A stretch of 64,000 nucleotides of DNA from Acuticoccus sp. I52.16.1 (GCF_022865125.1 NZ_CP094828.1:2721219-2785218), one strand, 5' to 3'; shown: positions 52,687 through 62,092, counted from the stretch's first letter. Notes: a model not told the origin generated them from the letters alone. Made by a program: numbers and translations.

Positions 52687-53631
52687 ATGCTGAGCTACCT
52701 CCTCGCCACGCTCACCTTCGCCGGCATCTACGCGATGCTGGCGCTGGGGCTGAACGTGATCTGGGGCATGACGGGGATGATCAACCTCGGCCTCGCCGGG
52801 TTCTTCGCCGTCGGCGCCTACGTGTCGGCGCTGGTGAGCATCGCCGGGGTGCCGATCCCGCTGGCGGCGCTCTGCGCGATGGCGGCGGCGGCCCTCGTCG
52901 GCGGCCTCCTCTCGCGGCTGACGTTGAAGCTGCGGGGCGACTACCTCGCCATCGTCACGCTCGGCTTCGGCGAGGTGGTGCGGCTCTTCGCGGCCAACGA
53001 GATCTGGCTCACCAACGGTTCGGACGGGATCTCCGGCATCCCCGGCCCGTTCCGCAGCGAGCTGACGCCGTTCGAGTTCAACGCCCTCTTCGCGGCGATC
53101 ACCGTGGTGCTGGTCGCCGTCGCCTGGTTCCTGTCGCGCCGGCTGCGCGTCAGCCCCTACGGCCGTGCGCTGCGGGCGCTCAGGGAAGACGAGACGGCGG
53201 CCGCGGTCGCCGGCAAGCCGGTGCGGCGCATGAAGGTTGAGGCGTTCGCGTTCGGCGCGGCGCTCTTGGGCCTCGGCGGTGTCCTCTACGCGCACTTCAC
53301 CAGCTACATCGCGCCGGACGTGTTCCGCCCGCTGTTGACGATCTACATCTTCCTGTCGCTGACGGCCGGTGGCACCGGCAACGCGACCGGCGCGGTCGTC
53401 GGCGCCGTCATCGTGATGGGGATCCTGGAGGGGAGCCGCTTCCTGGAGGGGATGATCCCGCACCTGTCCGGCGCGCAAGGCGCGGCGCTGCGCGAAATGG
53501 TGATTGGCAGCCTCCTCATCCTCATCATGCGGATCCGCCCGACCGGCCTCCTCGCCGAGCGTCCGCCCAAGCCGCCGGGCGACGTCGCCGCCCCGGCCGC
53601 GGCCGCCCGGTCCGGTGCGGGCGGTGGGTAA
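52687..53631 (+). CDS. livM: Branched-chain-type ABC importer, permease LivM
   Basis: 314 residues. Starts LSYLLATLTFAGIYAMLALGLNVIWGMTGMINLGLAGFFAVGAY, then LKLRGDYLAIVTLGFGEVVRLFAANEIWLTNGSDGISGIP, both LivM hallmarks. ATG 52687 is used since a 40-base linker with a weak ribosome site separates it from livH; the longer frame from 52636 has no family support. The stop overlaps the CDF gene by one base (TAATG). Confidence 0.92.
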   Translation: MLSYLLATLTFAGIYAMLALGLNVIWGMTGMINLGLAGFFAVGAYVSALVSIAGVPIPLAALCAMAAAALVGGLLSRLTLKLRGDYLAIVTLGFGEVVRLFAANEIWLTNGSDGISGIPGPFRSELTPFEFNALFAAITVVLVAVAWFLSRRLRVSPYGRALRALREDETAAAVAGKPVRRMKVEAFAFGAALLGLGGVLYAHFTSYIAPDVFRPLLTIYIFLSLTAGGTGNATGAVVGAVIVMGILEGSRFLEGMIPHLSGAQGAALREMVIGSLLILIMRIRPTGLLAERPPKPPGDVAAPAAAARSGAGGG

Positions 53632-54566
53632 TGCGGCGCGCGCTACGATGGCCCAGCTTTCAGGAGCTGCAGCTCGTGTCCATCGTGCTGTCCTCGGTGA
53701 TCGCCGGGCCGCAGCTGGTGGCGGCGCTGGGGTCGACGTCCATCGGGCTGATCGGCGACGCGGTCTTCACCTTCATTTACATCCTGTTCTCGCTGCTGGT
53801 CTTTCTGACGACGCGGGCGGCGCGCCACTCCTGCGCGCTCATCTTCCCCTACGGCGCGGGCAAGATGGAGGCGATCGCCAGCTCCATCCTCGCGGTGTCG
53901 TTCACGCTGTTCGGGCTCGCCATCGGATCGGCGAGCCTCTACCGGCTCGCGGATCCGCCGCAGCCGGAAGGCGTCTTCGCGCCACTCCTCATCACCGGCG
54001 TGCTGATGGCGCAATCGGCCGGACTCTACGTCGCGTCCATTCCGTTGGCCAAGGAGCCGTCGGGCGCGGTCAAAGCGTGGCGCCGCGCCCAGCTGATCGA
54101 CGCGCTGGGGCTCGGCACGACGATGATGCTGGTGTCGCTCGCCGCGGTGGTGCCGGGGCTGGCGATCGGCGATCCGCTGGCCGGCTGTATCGTCGCGGCG
54201 GCGATGTTCTATACCGCCTACCAGACCTTCCGGGCCGCGTTCTGGGAGCTGGCGGACCGGGCGCTGGAGGAGGAGGTGCAGCTCCTCATCCTGCGCAGCC
54301 TCGCCGACAGCTTCGACGCGTTCGACACCATCCTGGCGATCCGCACGCGGCGGTCGGGCGGCGTACCGATCATCGAGATCACGCTGGGGTTCCAGCCGGA
54401 TCGCGAGTGGGGCGCGATCGTGGCGCATTGCGCCGCGGTGCGCCGCAGCGTGCTGGGCAATGTGGAGGGGGCGAGCGTCTCGGTCCTGCCGGCGACGCCG
54501 GAGCTGGCCGGCTCGTGGGGCGAGCGCGGGCCCGCCCCCGACTCATCGGCCACGGTGGCCGGCTGA
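53631..54566 (+). CDS. Cation diffusion facilitator-like protein with degenerate metal site
   Basis: 311 residues, six helices plus a C-terminal cytoplasmic domain, in the CDF layout (GSTSIGLIGDAVFTFIYILFS, FPYGAGKMEAI, QLIDALG). In working CDF transporters helix 2 and helix 5 each hold two metal ligands (D-x3-D and H/D-x3-D). Here helix 2 has Asp43 but Thr47, and helix 5 Asp157 but Ala153; the PYGHGR His is Ala76. Transport of zinc or manganese is therefore doubtful. The start overlaps the livM stop, so it is co-translated with the importer, which is an unusual pairing. Confidence 0.78.
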   Translation: MRRALRWPSFQELQLVSIVLSSVIAGPQLVAALGSTSIGLIGDAVFTFIYILFSLLVFLTTRAARHSCALIFPYGAGKMEAIASSILAVSFTLFGLAIGSASLYRLADPPQPEGVFAPLLITGVLMAQSAGLYVASIPLAKEPSGAVKAWRRAQLIDALGLGTTMMLVSLAAVVPGLAIGDPLAGCIVAAAMFYTAYQTFRAAFWELADRALEEEVQLLILRSLADSFDAFDTILAIRTRRSGGVPIIEITLGFQPDREWGAIVAHCAAVRRSVLGNVEGASVSVLPATPELAGSWGERGPAPDSSATVAG

Positions 54567-54571
54567 TGGAT

Positions 54572-55066
54572 CTACGCGGCCAGCGCTTCGCCCCATTGCC
54601 GCTCGACGAGGAAGGCAAGCGCGGCCGGCAGCCGCATCGCCCTCGCCGTCTCGATGCGCTCGGGCGTGTAGTGCCCGGCCTCGTGCAGCAGATTGATCGA
54701 GCCGATCACCTCGCCCGCGACGACGATCGGCACGTTGAGGCAGCTCTCGCAGCCGAGCGAGAAGATCAGCTCGTAGTCGTAGAAGCCGGCCTCCACTGCG
54801 GCGGGCCCGTCGCTGAGGATCGGCTCGCGCTCGCCCATCATGCGCGCGGTGATGATCGTGTCGGACATCTTCTTGGTGCCCTTCACCGGGTAGGCGTCCG
54901 GCATGGTGGAGAAGCTGCGGCGCAGGAGGCCGGCGCTCTCGTCGATCGTCAGTGCGGTGAAGAGCTTCACGCCGATCTCCTCGGAGACCATGTCGCTCAG
55001 CGCCTGGAAGGCGACTTCGGGCTGGCCGGGCATGGCGACCGCACGGGTGAAGGCGTCGAAATTCAT
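54572..55066 (-). CDS. GAF-domain protein
   Basis: 164 residues, a single GAF domain of free-standing type: the fold runs from VAFQALSDMVSEEIGVKLFTALTID to ESCLNVPIVVAGEVIGSINLLHEAGHYTPERIE. Such small GAF proteins bind a small ligand or act as sensors; free methionine-sulfoxide reductases (fRMsr) are related but their Cys pattern is not evident. ATG 55066 is preceded by AGAGGA at a good distance, making it better than ATG 55093. It converges with the CDF gene (gap 5) and is divergent from the M24 gene. Confidence 0.82.
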   Translation of the reverse strand: MNFDAFTRAVAMPGQPEVAFQALSDMVSEEIGVKLFTALTIDESAGLLRRSFSTMPDAYPVKGTKKMSDTIITARMMGEREPILSDGPAAVEAGFYDYELIFSLGCESCLNVPIVVAGEVIGSINLLHEAGHYTPERIETARAMRLPAALAFLVERQWGEALAA

Positions 55067-55218
55067 GAAGCATCCTCTCGGCTTGGGTGGCATCGCGCCG
55101 TCCGGTCGGAGTGGGCCGGACCGGATATCTATTCGGCCGCGGACGCGTGCGCGTCCACTCTTTCCATCACAACGGAGCGAACGATGAGAACGGCTGAGAC
55201 CGCGCGGACGGGCCCCCG

Positions 55219-56436
55219 ATGACGCTGGGTGTGGGAGGCTCCTCCGCGGCGGCCGAACTCGACGCGATGACGTCGATCACCACCGGCATCGCGCCGATCG
55301 GGATCGACGAGCACCTCGACCGGGTGAAGCGGGCGCAGGCGCTGATGAAGACGGAGGGCATCTCCGCCCTCTACCTCGATACCTCGCCCAACCTTTTCTA
55401 CTTCACCGGCATCAAGCTCTCGCCGACGGAGCGGCTGCACGGGGCGATCATCCCGGTCGAGGGGCCGGTGACCTACCTCAGCCCCGCCTTCGAGGAGCCC
55501 AAGACGCGCTCCATGCTGAAGTTCGGCGACGATATCCGCGGCTGGCAGGAGCACGAAGACCCGACCGCGCTGGTCGCCGACACCATCGCCTCGCTCGGCT
55601 ACGAGAGCGGCGTGGTCGCGGTGGACCCGGCGACGCCCTTTTTCACGTTCGACGGCCTGCGCCGGGCCGGCAACCGCTACGAGTTCCTCAACGGCAACGC
55701 CGTCACCGCCGCGCTGCGCGCCGCGAAGACGCCGGCCGAGGTGGCGTTGCTCGCGGCGGCCAACAAAGTCTCCGAGGAGGTGCAGAAGGCGGCCGCGCGC
55801 ATCCTCCACGTCGGGATCACCACCACCGCGGTCGGCGCCTTCGTGCAGGAGGCGCACCGGCGCCTCGGCGGCGTGCCGACGCCGTATCCGCCGCTGATCC
55901 TCTTCGGCGAGGCGACGGCCTACCCGCACGGCGTCGACTACCCGCAGACGCTCGAGGACGGCGATATGGTGCTGATGGACATCGGCGGCTGGGTCGGCGG
56001 CTACCGTTCCGACATCACCCGGAGCTACGTGTTCGGTGAGCCGAGCCCGCGCCAGCGCGAGATCTGGGAGCTGGAGAAGAAGGCGCAGGCGGCCGGGTTC
56101 GCCGCAGCCCAGCTCGGCGCGCCGCACCATGCGATCGACGATGCCGCTCGCGGAACGATCGAGGCGGCGGGCTTTGGCAAGGATTATGCCTTGCCGGGAC
56201 TGCCGCACCGGACGGGCCACGGGATCGGCCTCGAAGTCCACGAGGAGCGCTACCTGGTTCGCGGCAACACCGCGCCGCTCGAGGTCGGCAACTGCTTCTC
56301 GATCGAGCCGACGATCTGCATCTACGGCGAATTCGGCATCCGATTGGAGGATTGTGTGACGATGACGGAAGAAGGCCCAAGGTGGTTCTCCGGCCCCTGC
56401 CACACCGTCGACGATCCGTTCGGTTACGAGGCATAA
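55219..56436 (+). CDS. M24-family metallopeptidase (Xaa-Pro peptidase/creatinase fold)
   Basis: 405 residues. N-terminal creatinase-like domain (about 25-160) followed by a pita-bread catalytic domain with the five metal ligands Asp254 (LMDIGG), Asp265 (YRSDITRSY), His334 (HRTGHGIGLEVHEE), Glu363 (SIEPTI) and Glu377 (RLEDCV). All are present, so an active di-metal prolidase or related hydrolase is expected. It opens a cluster of hydrolases and an ABC importer. The 109-base gap after it holds a palindrome, so the amidohydrolases may have their own promoter. Confidence 0.92.
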   Translation: MTLGVGGSSAAAELDAMTSITTGIAPIGIDEHLDRVKRAQALMKTEGISALYLDTSPNLFYFTGIKLSPTERLHGAIIPVEGPVTYLSPAFEEPKTRSMLKFGDDIRGWQEHEDPTALVADTIASLGYESGVVAVDPATPFFTFDGLRRAGNRYEFLNGNAVTAALRAAKTPAEVALLAAANKVSEEVQKAAARILHVGITTTAVGAFVQEAHRRLGGVPTPYPPLILFGEATAYPHGVDYPQTLEDGDMVLMDIGGWVGGYRSDITRSYVFGEPSPRQREIWELEKKAQAAGFAAAQLGAPHHAIDDAARGTIEAAGFGKDYALPGLPHRTGHGIGLEVHEERYLVRGNTAPLEVGNCFSIEPTICIYGEFGIRLEDCVTMTEEGPRWFSGPCHTVDDPFGYEA

Positions 56437-56451
56437 ACGCGCACAAAAGAA

Positions 56452-56461
56452 TGGCATGCCA
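56452..56461. promoter_or_regulatory. Perfect palindrome before the tandem amidohydrolases
   Basis: TGGCATGCCA is self-complementary and lies 84 bases before the TTG start, in an AT-rich gap. The ten bases GCATGCCAAA (56454-56463) also occur at 20067-20076 before hyuB. Candidate repressor site shared by the two catabolic loci. Confidence 0.35.
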
Positions 56462-56545
56462 AAGCCTTGATCATGTACTATTGCTGCCACATGATCGCGC
56501 CGCGGCACACCAGACCGGCGCTTACTTCTGATTGGAGACCGCTCG

Positions 56546-57781
56546 TTGGGGCAGATCCTCTTTAAAAACTTCGCCATGCTCGACCCGACGAAGGACGACA
56601 TCCTTCCCGGCCACGAGCTTCTGGTCGAGGATAAACTCATCCGCGAGGTGTCGGACAAGCCGATCACGGCCCCGAACGCCACCGTCGTCGACTGCGCAGG
56701 CGGCACGTTGATGCCGGGCCTGATCGACTGTCACGTCCACGTCATGCTGGCCGAGGTGTTCATCAGCCGGCTGGAGACGATGCCGCTGACGCTCATGACC
56801 GCCAACGCCATGGCGGCGCTGCGCGGCATGCTGGACCGCGGCTTCACCACCGTGCGCGACACGGGCGGAGCCGATTGGGGCATCAAGGCGGCGGTCGACC
56901 AGGGCTACTGCGCCGGGCCGCGCCTCTTCATCGCCGGTCGCGCTCTCGGGCCCACCGGCGGCCACTCGGACATGCGCCGCCGCACCGATCCGGGCGCGCT
57001 CTGCCCCTGCTGCAACGCGCTCGCCTTCGTCATGGGCGTCGCCGATGGCAAGACCGAGGTCCGCAAGGCCGTGCGCGAGGAGATGCGCCAGGGCTGCGAC
57101 CACGTGAAGATCATGATGTCGGGTGGTGTCGCCTCGCCGTTCGACCCGCTGGACTCGATGCAGTTCTCGGTCGGCGAGGTCGCCGCGGCCGTCGAGGAGG
57201 CGAATGCCTTCGGCCGCTACACCTGCGCCCACGCCTACTCGCCCGAGGCGATCACCCGCGCCGCCCACGCCGGCGTGCGCACGATCGAGCACGGCAACCT
57301 GATCGACGACGCCTCCGCCAAGCTGATGGCCGAGAAGGACATGTTCCTCGTCGCCAACCTCGTCGCCTACTACGCGATGAAGGAGAAGGCGTCCGAATAC
57401 GGCATGTCGGGCGAGATGCTGGAGAAGAACGACCTCGTCATCGAGGGCGGGCTGAAGTCGCTCGAGATCTGCAAGAAGGCCGGCGTGCCGGTCGCCTACG
57501 GGTCGGACCTCCTTGGACAGCTCCAGGTCGACCAGAGCCGCGAGTTCGAGCTGCGCTCCAATGTCGTCCCCGCGCTCGACATCGTGCGTTCGGCCACCAC
57601 CATCGCCGCCAAGGTGCTGCGCCAGGACGGCAAGCTCGGCTGCCTCGCGCCCGGCGCCTTCGCCGATCTCCTGGTGATCGACGGCGACCCGCTGAAGGAC
57701 CTCTCCCTGTTCGGCGGGCAGGGCCAGCACATGAGCGTCATCATGAAGGACGGCGCCTTCCACAAGAGGACACTGCATTGA
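56546..57781 (+). CDS. Amidohydrolase-family protein (Xaa-Pro/imidazolonepropionase-like), copy 1
   Basis: 411 residues from a TTG start with GGAG nine bases upstream. Metal ligands of the amidohydrolase superfamily: His63 and His65 (CHVHVM), carbamylated Lys188 (DHVKIM), His229 (AHAY), His249 (IEHGNL) and Asp321 (YGSDLLG). This matches the dipeptidase/imidazolonepropionase-like branch. Between GGHSD and the Lys strand lies an extra motif CPCC at 153-156, a Cys cluster. It is followed 37 bases later by a clear paralogue. Substrate probably an N-acyl or cyclic amino-acid compound, inferred from M24 and importer neighbours. Confidence 0.9.
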   Translation: MGQILFKNFAMLDPTKDDILPGHELLVEDKLIREVSDKPITAPNATVVDCAGGTLMPGLIDCHVHVMLAEVFISRLETMPLTLMTANAMAALRGMLDRGFTTVRDTGGADWGIKAAVDQGYCAGPRLFIAGRALGPTGGHSDMRRRTDPGALCPCCNALAFVMGVADGKTEVRKAVREEMRQGCDHVKIMMSGGVASPFDPLDSMQFSVGEVAAAVEEANAFGRYTCAHAYSPEAITRAAHAGVRTIEHGNLIDDASAKLMAEKDMFLVANLVAYYAMKEKASEYGMSGEMLEKNDLVIEGGLKSLEICKKAGVPVAYGSDLLGQLQVDQSREFELRSNVVPALDIVRSATTIAAKVLRQDGKLGCLAPGAFADLLVIDGDPLKDLSLFGGQGQHMSVIMKDGAFHKRTLH

Positions 57782-57818
57782 CCCGCGCTGACGTGAACCA
57801 CTCCATGGAGGCACGGTC

Positions 57819-59066
57819 GTGAGCGAGATGTTCCTCTTCAAGAACCTGCGGCTGCTCGACCCGGCGTTCGACGAGCCGCGCGGCGGCTACGAAGTCCTCG
57901 TCGAGGGCGAGAAGATCCGCGAAGTCTCCGACGGACCGATCTCGTCCGACACCGCCACCGTGGTCGACTGCGGCGGCAAGGTGCTGATGCCGGGCCTGAT
58001 CGACTGCCACGTCCACTGCATGCACGACGAAGTCTACATGCGGCGGATGGAGGACGTGCCGCTGACGCTCGCCGCCGCGCGCGGCGCCAAGCGCATGAAG
58101 GCGATGCTGGACCGCGGCTTCACCACCGTGCGCGACACCGGCGGCACCGACTGGGGCATGAAGGCGGCGGTCGAGAAGGGCCTCATTCCCGGCCCGCGCC
58201 TCTTCATCGCCGGCCGCTCCATCGGCCCGACGGGCGGGCATTCGGACGGTCGTGGCCGCACCAATCCGGGCTTCTCCTGCCCCTGCTGCAACACCGCCGC
58301 TTACCTCAGGATCGTCTGCGACGGCGAGGAAGAGGTCCGCAAGGTGGTGCGCGAGCAGATGCGCCAGGGCTGCGACCAGGTGAAGATCATGGCCTCCGGC
58401 GGCGTCGCCTCGCCGAACGACCCGCTCGATTCGCTGCAATTCTCGATCGAGGAGATCGAGGCGGCGGTGGAGGAGGCGGAGGCCTTCGGCCGCTACGTGT
58501 GTGCCCACGCCTACTCGGCCGAGGCGATCACTCGCGCCGTCTCCCACGGCGTGCGCACCATCGAGCACGGCAACCTGATCGACGCGGACGCCGCCAAGCT
58601 GATGGCCGAGAAGGGCGCCTACGTGGTCGCCAACCTCGTCGCCTATGTGGCGATGAAGGAGCGGGCGGCGAGCTTCGGCATGCCGGCCGACATGCTCGAG
58701 AAGAACGACATGGTCCTCGAAGGCGGCTACAAGTCGCTGGAGATCTGCGAAGCGGCGGGCGTGAAGGTCGCCTACGGGTCCGACCTTCTGGGCGCACTCG
58801 CCGAGGAGCAGAGCCGCGAGTTCTCGATCCGCACCGAGGTGCAGAAGCCGATCACGGTGATCCGCGCCGCGACGACGATCGCCGCCGAGGTGGTGCGCCG
58901 TCCGGGCCGGCTCGGCACCGTGGCGCCCGAGGCCTGGGCCGACCTCATCGTCGTCGACGGGGACCCGACCCGGGACATCAGCCTGCTCGAAGGGCAGGGG
59001 GCGCACCTGTCGGCCATCGTCAAGGGCGGGGCGTTCTACAAGAACCGCCTCGGGGCGCCGGCTTGA
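57819..59066 (+). CDS. Amidohydrolase-family protein, copy 2 (tandem paralogue)
   Basis: 415 residues from GTG 57819 with GGAGG seven bases upstream. Same layout as copy 1, with His64 and His66 (CHVHCM), QVKIM, AHAY, IEHGNL and YGSDLLG, and the Cys cluster CPCC in the same place after GGHSDGRGRTNPG. The two are similar along the whole length, which suggests a local duplication with later divergence in the substrate loops. It overlaps the next permease start by four bases (TTGA), so hydrolase and importer are co-translated. Confidence 0.9.
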   Translation: MSEMFLFKNLRLLDPAFDEPRGGYEVLVEGEKIREVSDGPISSDTATVVDCGGKVLMPGLIDCHVHCMHDEVYMRRMEDVPLTLAAARGAKRMKAMLDRGFTTVRDTGGTDWGMKAAVEKGLIPGPRLFIAGRSIGPTGGHSDGRGRTNPGFSCPCCNTAAYLRIVCDGEEEVRKVVREQMRQGCDQVKIMASGGVASPNDPLDSLQFSIEEIEAAVEEAEAFGRYVCAHAYSAEAITRAVSHGVRTIEHGNLIDADAAKLMAEKGAYVVANLVAYVAMKERAASFGMPADMLEKNDMVLEGGYKSLEICEAAGVKVAYGSDLLGALAEEQSREFSIRTEVQKPITVIRAATTIAAEVVRRPGRLGTVAPEAWADLIVVDGDPTRDISLLEGQGAHLSAIVKGGAFYKNRLGAPA

Positions 59067-59917
59067 GCGCTGGTGCGCCAACCGCGACGCGCGCCGCGCG
59101 CCGGCCGTGGCTCCGGCTGCGGCCGGGGCGCTGGGCTCTGAAGGGCGCGGCGCTCGTCGCCTTCGTCTATATCCTGACTCCGCTCATCTTCATCACCTGG
59201 CTGTCGTTCTACGCTCAGGAAATTCCGTCCTATCCGCCCGAAGGCTATTCGCTGCGGTGGTACGGTCAGGCGATCCAGAACGACCGCTTCATCGACGCGT
59301 TCATCATCAGCGCCGAGGTCGGCGTCGTGGCCACGCTGATCGGCCTGATGGTGGCGCTGCCGGCGTCCATCGGGCTGTCGCGGCTGAAGTTCTTCGGCCG
59401 CGCCGGGGTCAACAACCTCCTCCTCATGCCGCTGATCGTGCCGGGCATCGTCCTCGGCTTCGCGATCTACGTCATGTACGTGGAGATCGCGATCTGGCTG
59501 CAATGGCCGGTGCTGAACTCGTTCGGCGGCCTCGTCTTCGGTCACGTCCTCCTGGTGATTCCGTGGATGGTGCGGCTCATCATGGCGAGCCTCGCCGGGT
59601 TCGACCGCACGCTCGAAGAGGCGGCGCAGAACCTCGGCGCCAACCGCTTCACGACCTTCCGGCGGGTGACCGTCCCCGGCATCCTGCCGGGCGTGGTGGC
59701 GGGGGCGATGTTCGGCTTCGTGTCGTCGTTCGGCAACCTGGAACTCTCGCTGTTTCTGGTCGGTCCCGGACGCACCACCTTGCCGATCGCCATCCTCCAG
59801 TACCTGCAGTGGAAGATCGATCCGACCATCGCGGCGATCTCCGTCCTGCAGATCCTCATCATCGCGGTCGCCATGCTGATCACCGACCGCTTCGTCAAAC
59901 TGTCGCGAGTGGTCTGA
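59063..59917 (+). CDS. Polyamine-type ABC importer, permease (PotC-like)
   Basis: 284 residues from a TTG start at 59063 coupled to the upstream stop. Six helices; YPPEGYSLRWYGQAIQN after the first helix and the EAA loop TLEEAAQNLGANRFTTFRRVTVPGILPG mark the PotC type. The importer here has the order permease-ATPase-binding protein-permease, with the PotC-like gene first. It is fused by overlap to the amidohydrolase gene. Confidence 0.88.
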   Translation: MSAGAPTATRAARRPWLRLRPGRWALKGAALVAFVYILTPLIFITWLSFYAQEIPSYPPEGYSLRWYGQAIQNDRFIDAFIISAEVGVVATLIGLMVALPASIGLSRLKFFGRAGVNNLLLMPLIVPGIVLGFAIYVMYVEIAIWLQWPVLNSFGGLVFGHVLLVIPWMVRLIMASLAGFDRTLEEAAQNLGANRFTTFRRVTVPGILPGVVAGAMFGFVSSFGNLELSLFLVGPGRTTLPIAILQYLQWKIDPTIAAISVLQILIIAVAMLITDRFVKLSRVV

Positions 59918-60978
59918 TGGCGCGCCTTGAACTCGAGAAGCTCACCAAGCGCTACGGCGAATTCCATGCGGCGCGCGACGTGTCGCTGGATGTGGCGGAG
60001 GGCGAGTTCGTCGTCCTCCTCGGCCCGTCGGGCTGCGGCAAGACGACGACGCTGCGGATGATCGCCGGCTTCGTCGAACCGACCTCGGGGTCGGTGCGCA
60101 TCGGCGGCAGGGACGTCACCTTGTTGCCGCCGTGGAAGCGCAACACCGGCCTCGTCTTCCAGAATTACGCGCTCTTTCCGCACCTCACGGTCGGCCAGAA
60201 CGTCGCCTTCGGGCTGGAGATGCGCAAGGTGCCGGCGGGCGAGATCGGCGGCAAGGTCAAAGAGGCGCTGCGCCTCGTGCAGCTCGGCCACCTGGAGGAC
60301 CGGCTGCCGCGCCAGCTCTCCGGCGGCCAGCAGCAGCGCGTCGCCCTGGCGCGCGCGCTCGCCTTCCGCCCGGACGTCCTGCTCCTGGACGAGCCGCTCT
60401 CCAACCTCGACGCCAAGCTGCGCAACGACGTGCGCGTGGAGATCCGCAACCTGCAGCAGCGCCTCGGCATCACCACGGTGATGGTGACGCACGACCAGGA
60501 GGAGGCGCTCACCATGGCCGACCGCCTGGTGGTGATGCGTTCCGGCGCGATCCGCCAGATCGGCACCCAGCGCGACCTCTACGAGCGCCCGGCCGACCAT
60601 TTCGTCGCCGACTTCGTCGGCCGGTCTAGCTTCCTTTCCGGCACCATGTCCGGCGACGAGCTGCGTACCGACGGGGGGCTGACGATCCGCTGCGCCAAGT
60701 CGGTGTCCGGGCCGGCGGTGGTCGCGGTGCGGCCGGAGCGGGTCTTCGTCGGCTCCGAGGCCATCAGCGGGCAAGACAACGCCTTCAAGGGCGAGGTCGA
60801 ATTCGTCTCGTACCTCGGCGGCATGATCGACATCCACGTGCGCCTGTCGCCCGAGGACCGCGTCATCGCCCAGGTGCCCAATCACGACACGTCGCTGCCC
60901 GAGGTGGGCGAGACCGTGCACGTCGGCTGGGCCGCGACATCGGCGGTGTTCCCCGCCGATGCGGAACTTCGCGAGTGA
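59917..60978 (+). CDS. Polyamine-type ABC importer, ATPase (PotA-like)
   Basis: 353 residues. Walker A GPSGCGKTT at 36-44, Q-loop FQNYALFPHLTVGQNVAFGLEM, signature LSGGQQQRVALARA, Walker B LLLDEPLSNLDAKLR, TOBE domain to the C-terminus. ATG 59917 overlaps the previous stop by one base. Similar to, but distinct from, the PotA-like protein at 43654. Confidence 0.92.
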   Translation: MARLELEKLTKRYGEFHAARDVSLDVAEGEFVVLLGPSGCGKTTTLRMIAGFVEPTSGSVRIGGRDVTLLPPWKRNTGLVFQNYALFPHLTVGQNVAFGLEMRKVPAGEIGGKVKEALRLVQLGHLEDRLPRQLSGGQQQRVALARALAFRPDVLLLDEPLSNLDAKLRNDVRVEIRNLQQRLGITTVMVTHDQEEALTMADRLVVMRSGAIRQIGTQRDLYERPADHFVADFVGRSSFLSGTMSGDELRTDGGLTIRCAKSVSGPAVVAVRPERVFVGSEAISGQDNAFKGEVEFVSYLGGMIDIHVRLSPEDRVIAQVPNHDTSLPEVGETVHVGWAATSAVFPADAELRE

Positions 60979-61027
60979 GCGCCCAGCGGTTGGCCGGGCT
61001 CAACCACAAAAGAGGAGAGAGTGAGCA

Positions 61028-62092
61028 GTGACCAAGTTTGACAAGGGGATCGGCCGCCGCGGCGTGCTGAAGGGAATGGCGGCGACGGCGGGCCTGTCGA
61101 CGTTGGGGATGCCCTCCATCGTGCGCGCGCAGTCGGCCGGCACGGCGGTGGTCGGCACCTGGGGCGGCGACTATGCGCGCCTGCTCAACAAGAACATCGA
61201 GCAGCCTTTCCTGATCGACAAGGGCTGGGAGGTCCTCCAGGACCAGGCCGGCGACCCGGAGCGCCGCGCCAAGATGATGGCCGAGCGCCGCCTGCCCACC
61301 GGCACGACCGACGTGCAGGGCCTCAACGGCCCCAACATGTACCAGGTCTTCGAGCTCGGCCTCACCCAGGAGATCGACTACTCGAAGATCCCGAACGCCG
61401 AGAACCTCATCCCGTCGATGAAGTACAAGTACGGTGTCGGCCACATCTATTCGGCGATGGTCCCGGTCTACAATCCGGACATCATCCCCGAGGACGAGGC
61501 GCCGACCAGCTACGCCGACGTCTTCAATCCGAAGTGGGGCGACAAGCTCGGCATCATCGACATCCAGTACCAGTACACGATCGTCGCGGCGGCGCTGGCC
61601 GCCGGGGGCGGCGTCACGGACTTCGAGGCCGGCAAAGAGCTGCTGATGAAGGTCCGCGAGGCGGGCGCGCGGATCTACCCGACCAACGAGGCGTTCGCCC
61701 AGGGCATGAAGGCCGAGGAGATCGGCATCGGCATCATGTGGAAGGCGCGCGTGGTGCAGTGGCAGAACGCCGGCATCCCGGTGAAGGCGGCCTGGCCGTC
61801 CGAGGGTGCGCTGTCCTACGTCTCCGGCTTCGTGGTGCCGAAGAACGCGCCGCACCCGGAGGGCGCCTGGGCCTACCTCAACGCCATGCTGGAGCCGGCC
61901 GCGCAGGAGAACTTCGCGATCGACATGGGCTACAACCCGACCGTGACCAACGCCGAGGTCGCACCCGACCTCAACGAGCGCATCGGCTTCAAGCCGGAGG
62001 AGATCGAGCAGCTGAACTCGATGGACTTCGGCGCCATGCTCGACGCCGACGTCGAGTTGAAGAACTGGTGGGATCGGGAGTTCAAGGCTTGA
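61028..62092 (+). CDS. Polyamine-type ABC importer, binding protein (PotD-like)
   Basis: 354 residues from a GTG start. Twin-arginine-like signal (GIGRRGVLKGMAATAGL) ending at Ala-Gln near 35. The mature start AVVGTWGGDYARLLNKNIEQPFL and LPTGTTDVQGLNGPNMYQVFELGL have the PotD style. It contains an unusually conserved KYGVGHIYSAMVPVYNPD segment. It is the third gene of the importer; its ligand is unknown but likely the substrate of the upstream hydrolases. Confidence 0.9.
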   Translation: MTKFDKGIGRRGVLKGMAATAGLSTLGMPSIVRAQSAGTAVVGTWGGDYARLLNKNIEQPFLIDKGWEVLQDQAGDPERRAKMMAERRLPTGTTDVQGLNGPNMYQVFELGLTQEIDYSKIPNAENLIPSMKYKYGVGHIYSAMVPVYNPDIIPEDEAPTSYADVFNPKWGDKLGIIDIQYQYTIVAAALAAGGGVTDFEAGKELLMKVREAGARIYPTNEAFAQGMKAEEIGIGIMWKARVVQWQNAGIPVKAAWPSEGALSYVSGFVVPKNAPHPEGAWAYLNAMLEPAAQENFAIDMGYNPTVTNAEVAPDLNERIGFKPEEIEQLNSMDFGAMLDADVELKNWWDREFKA

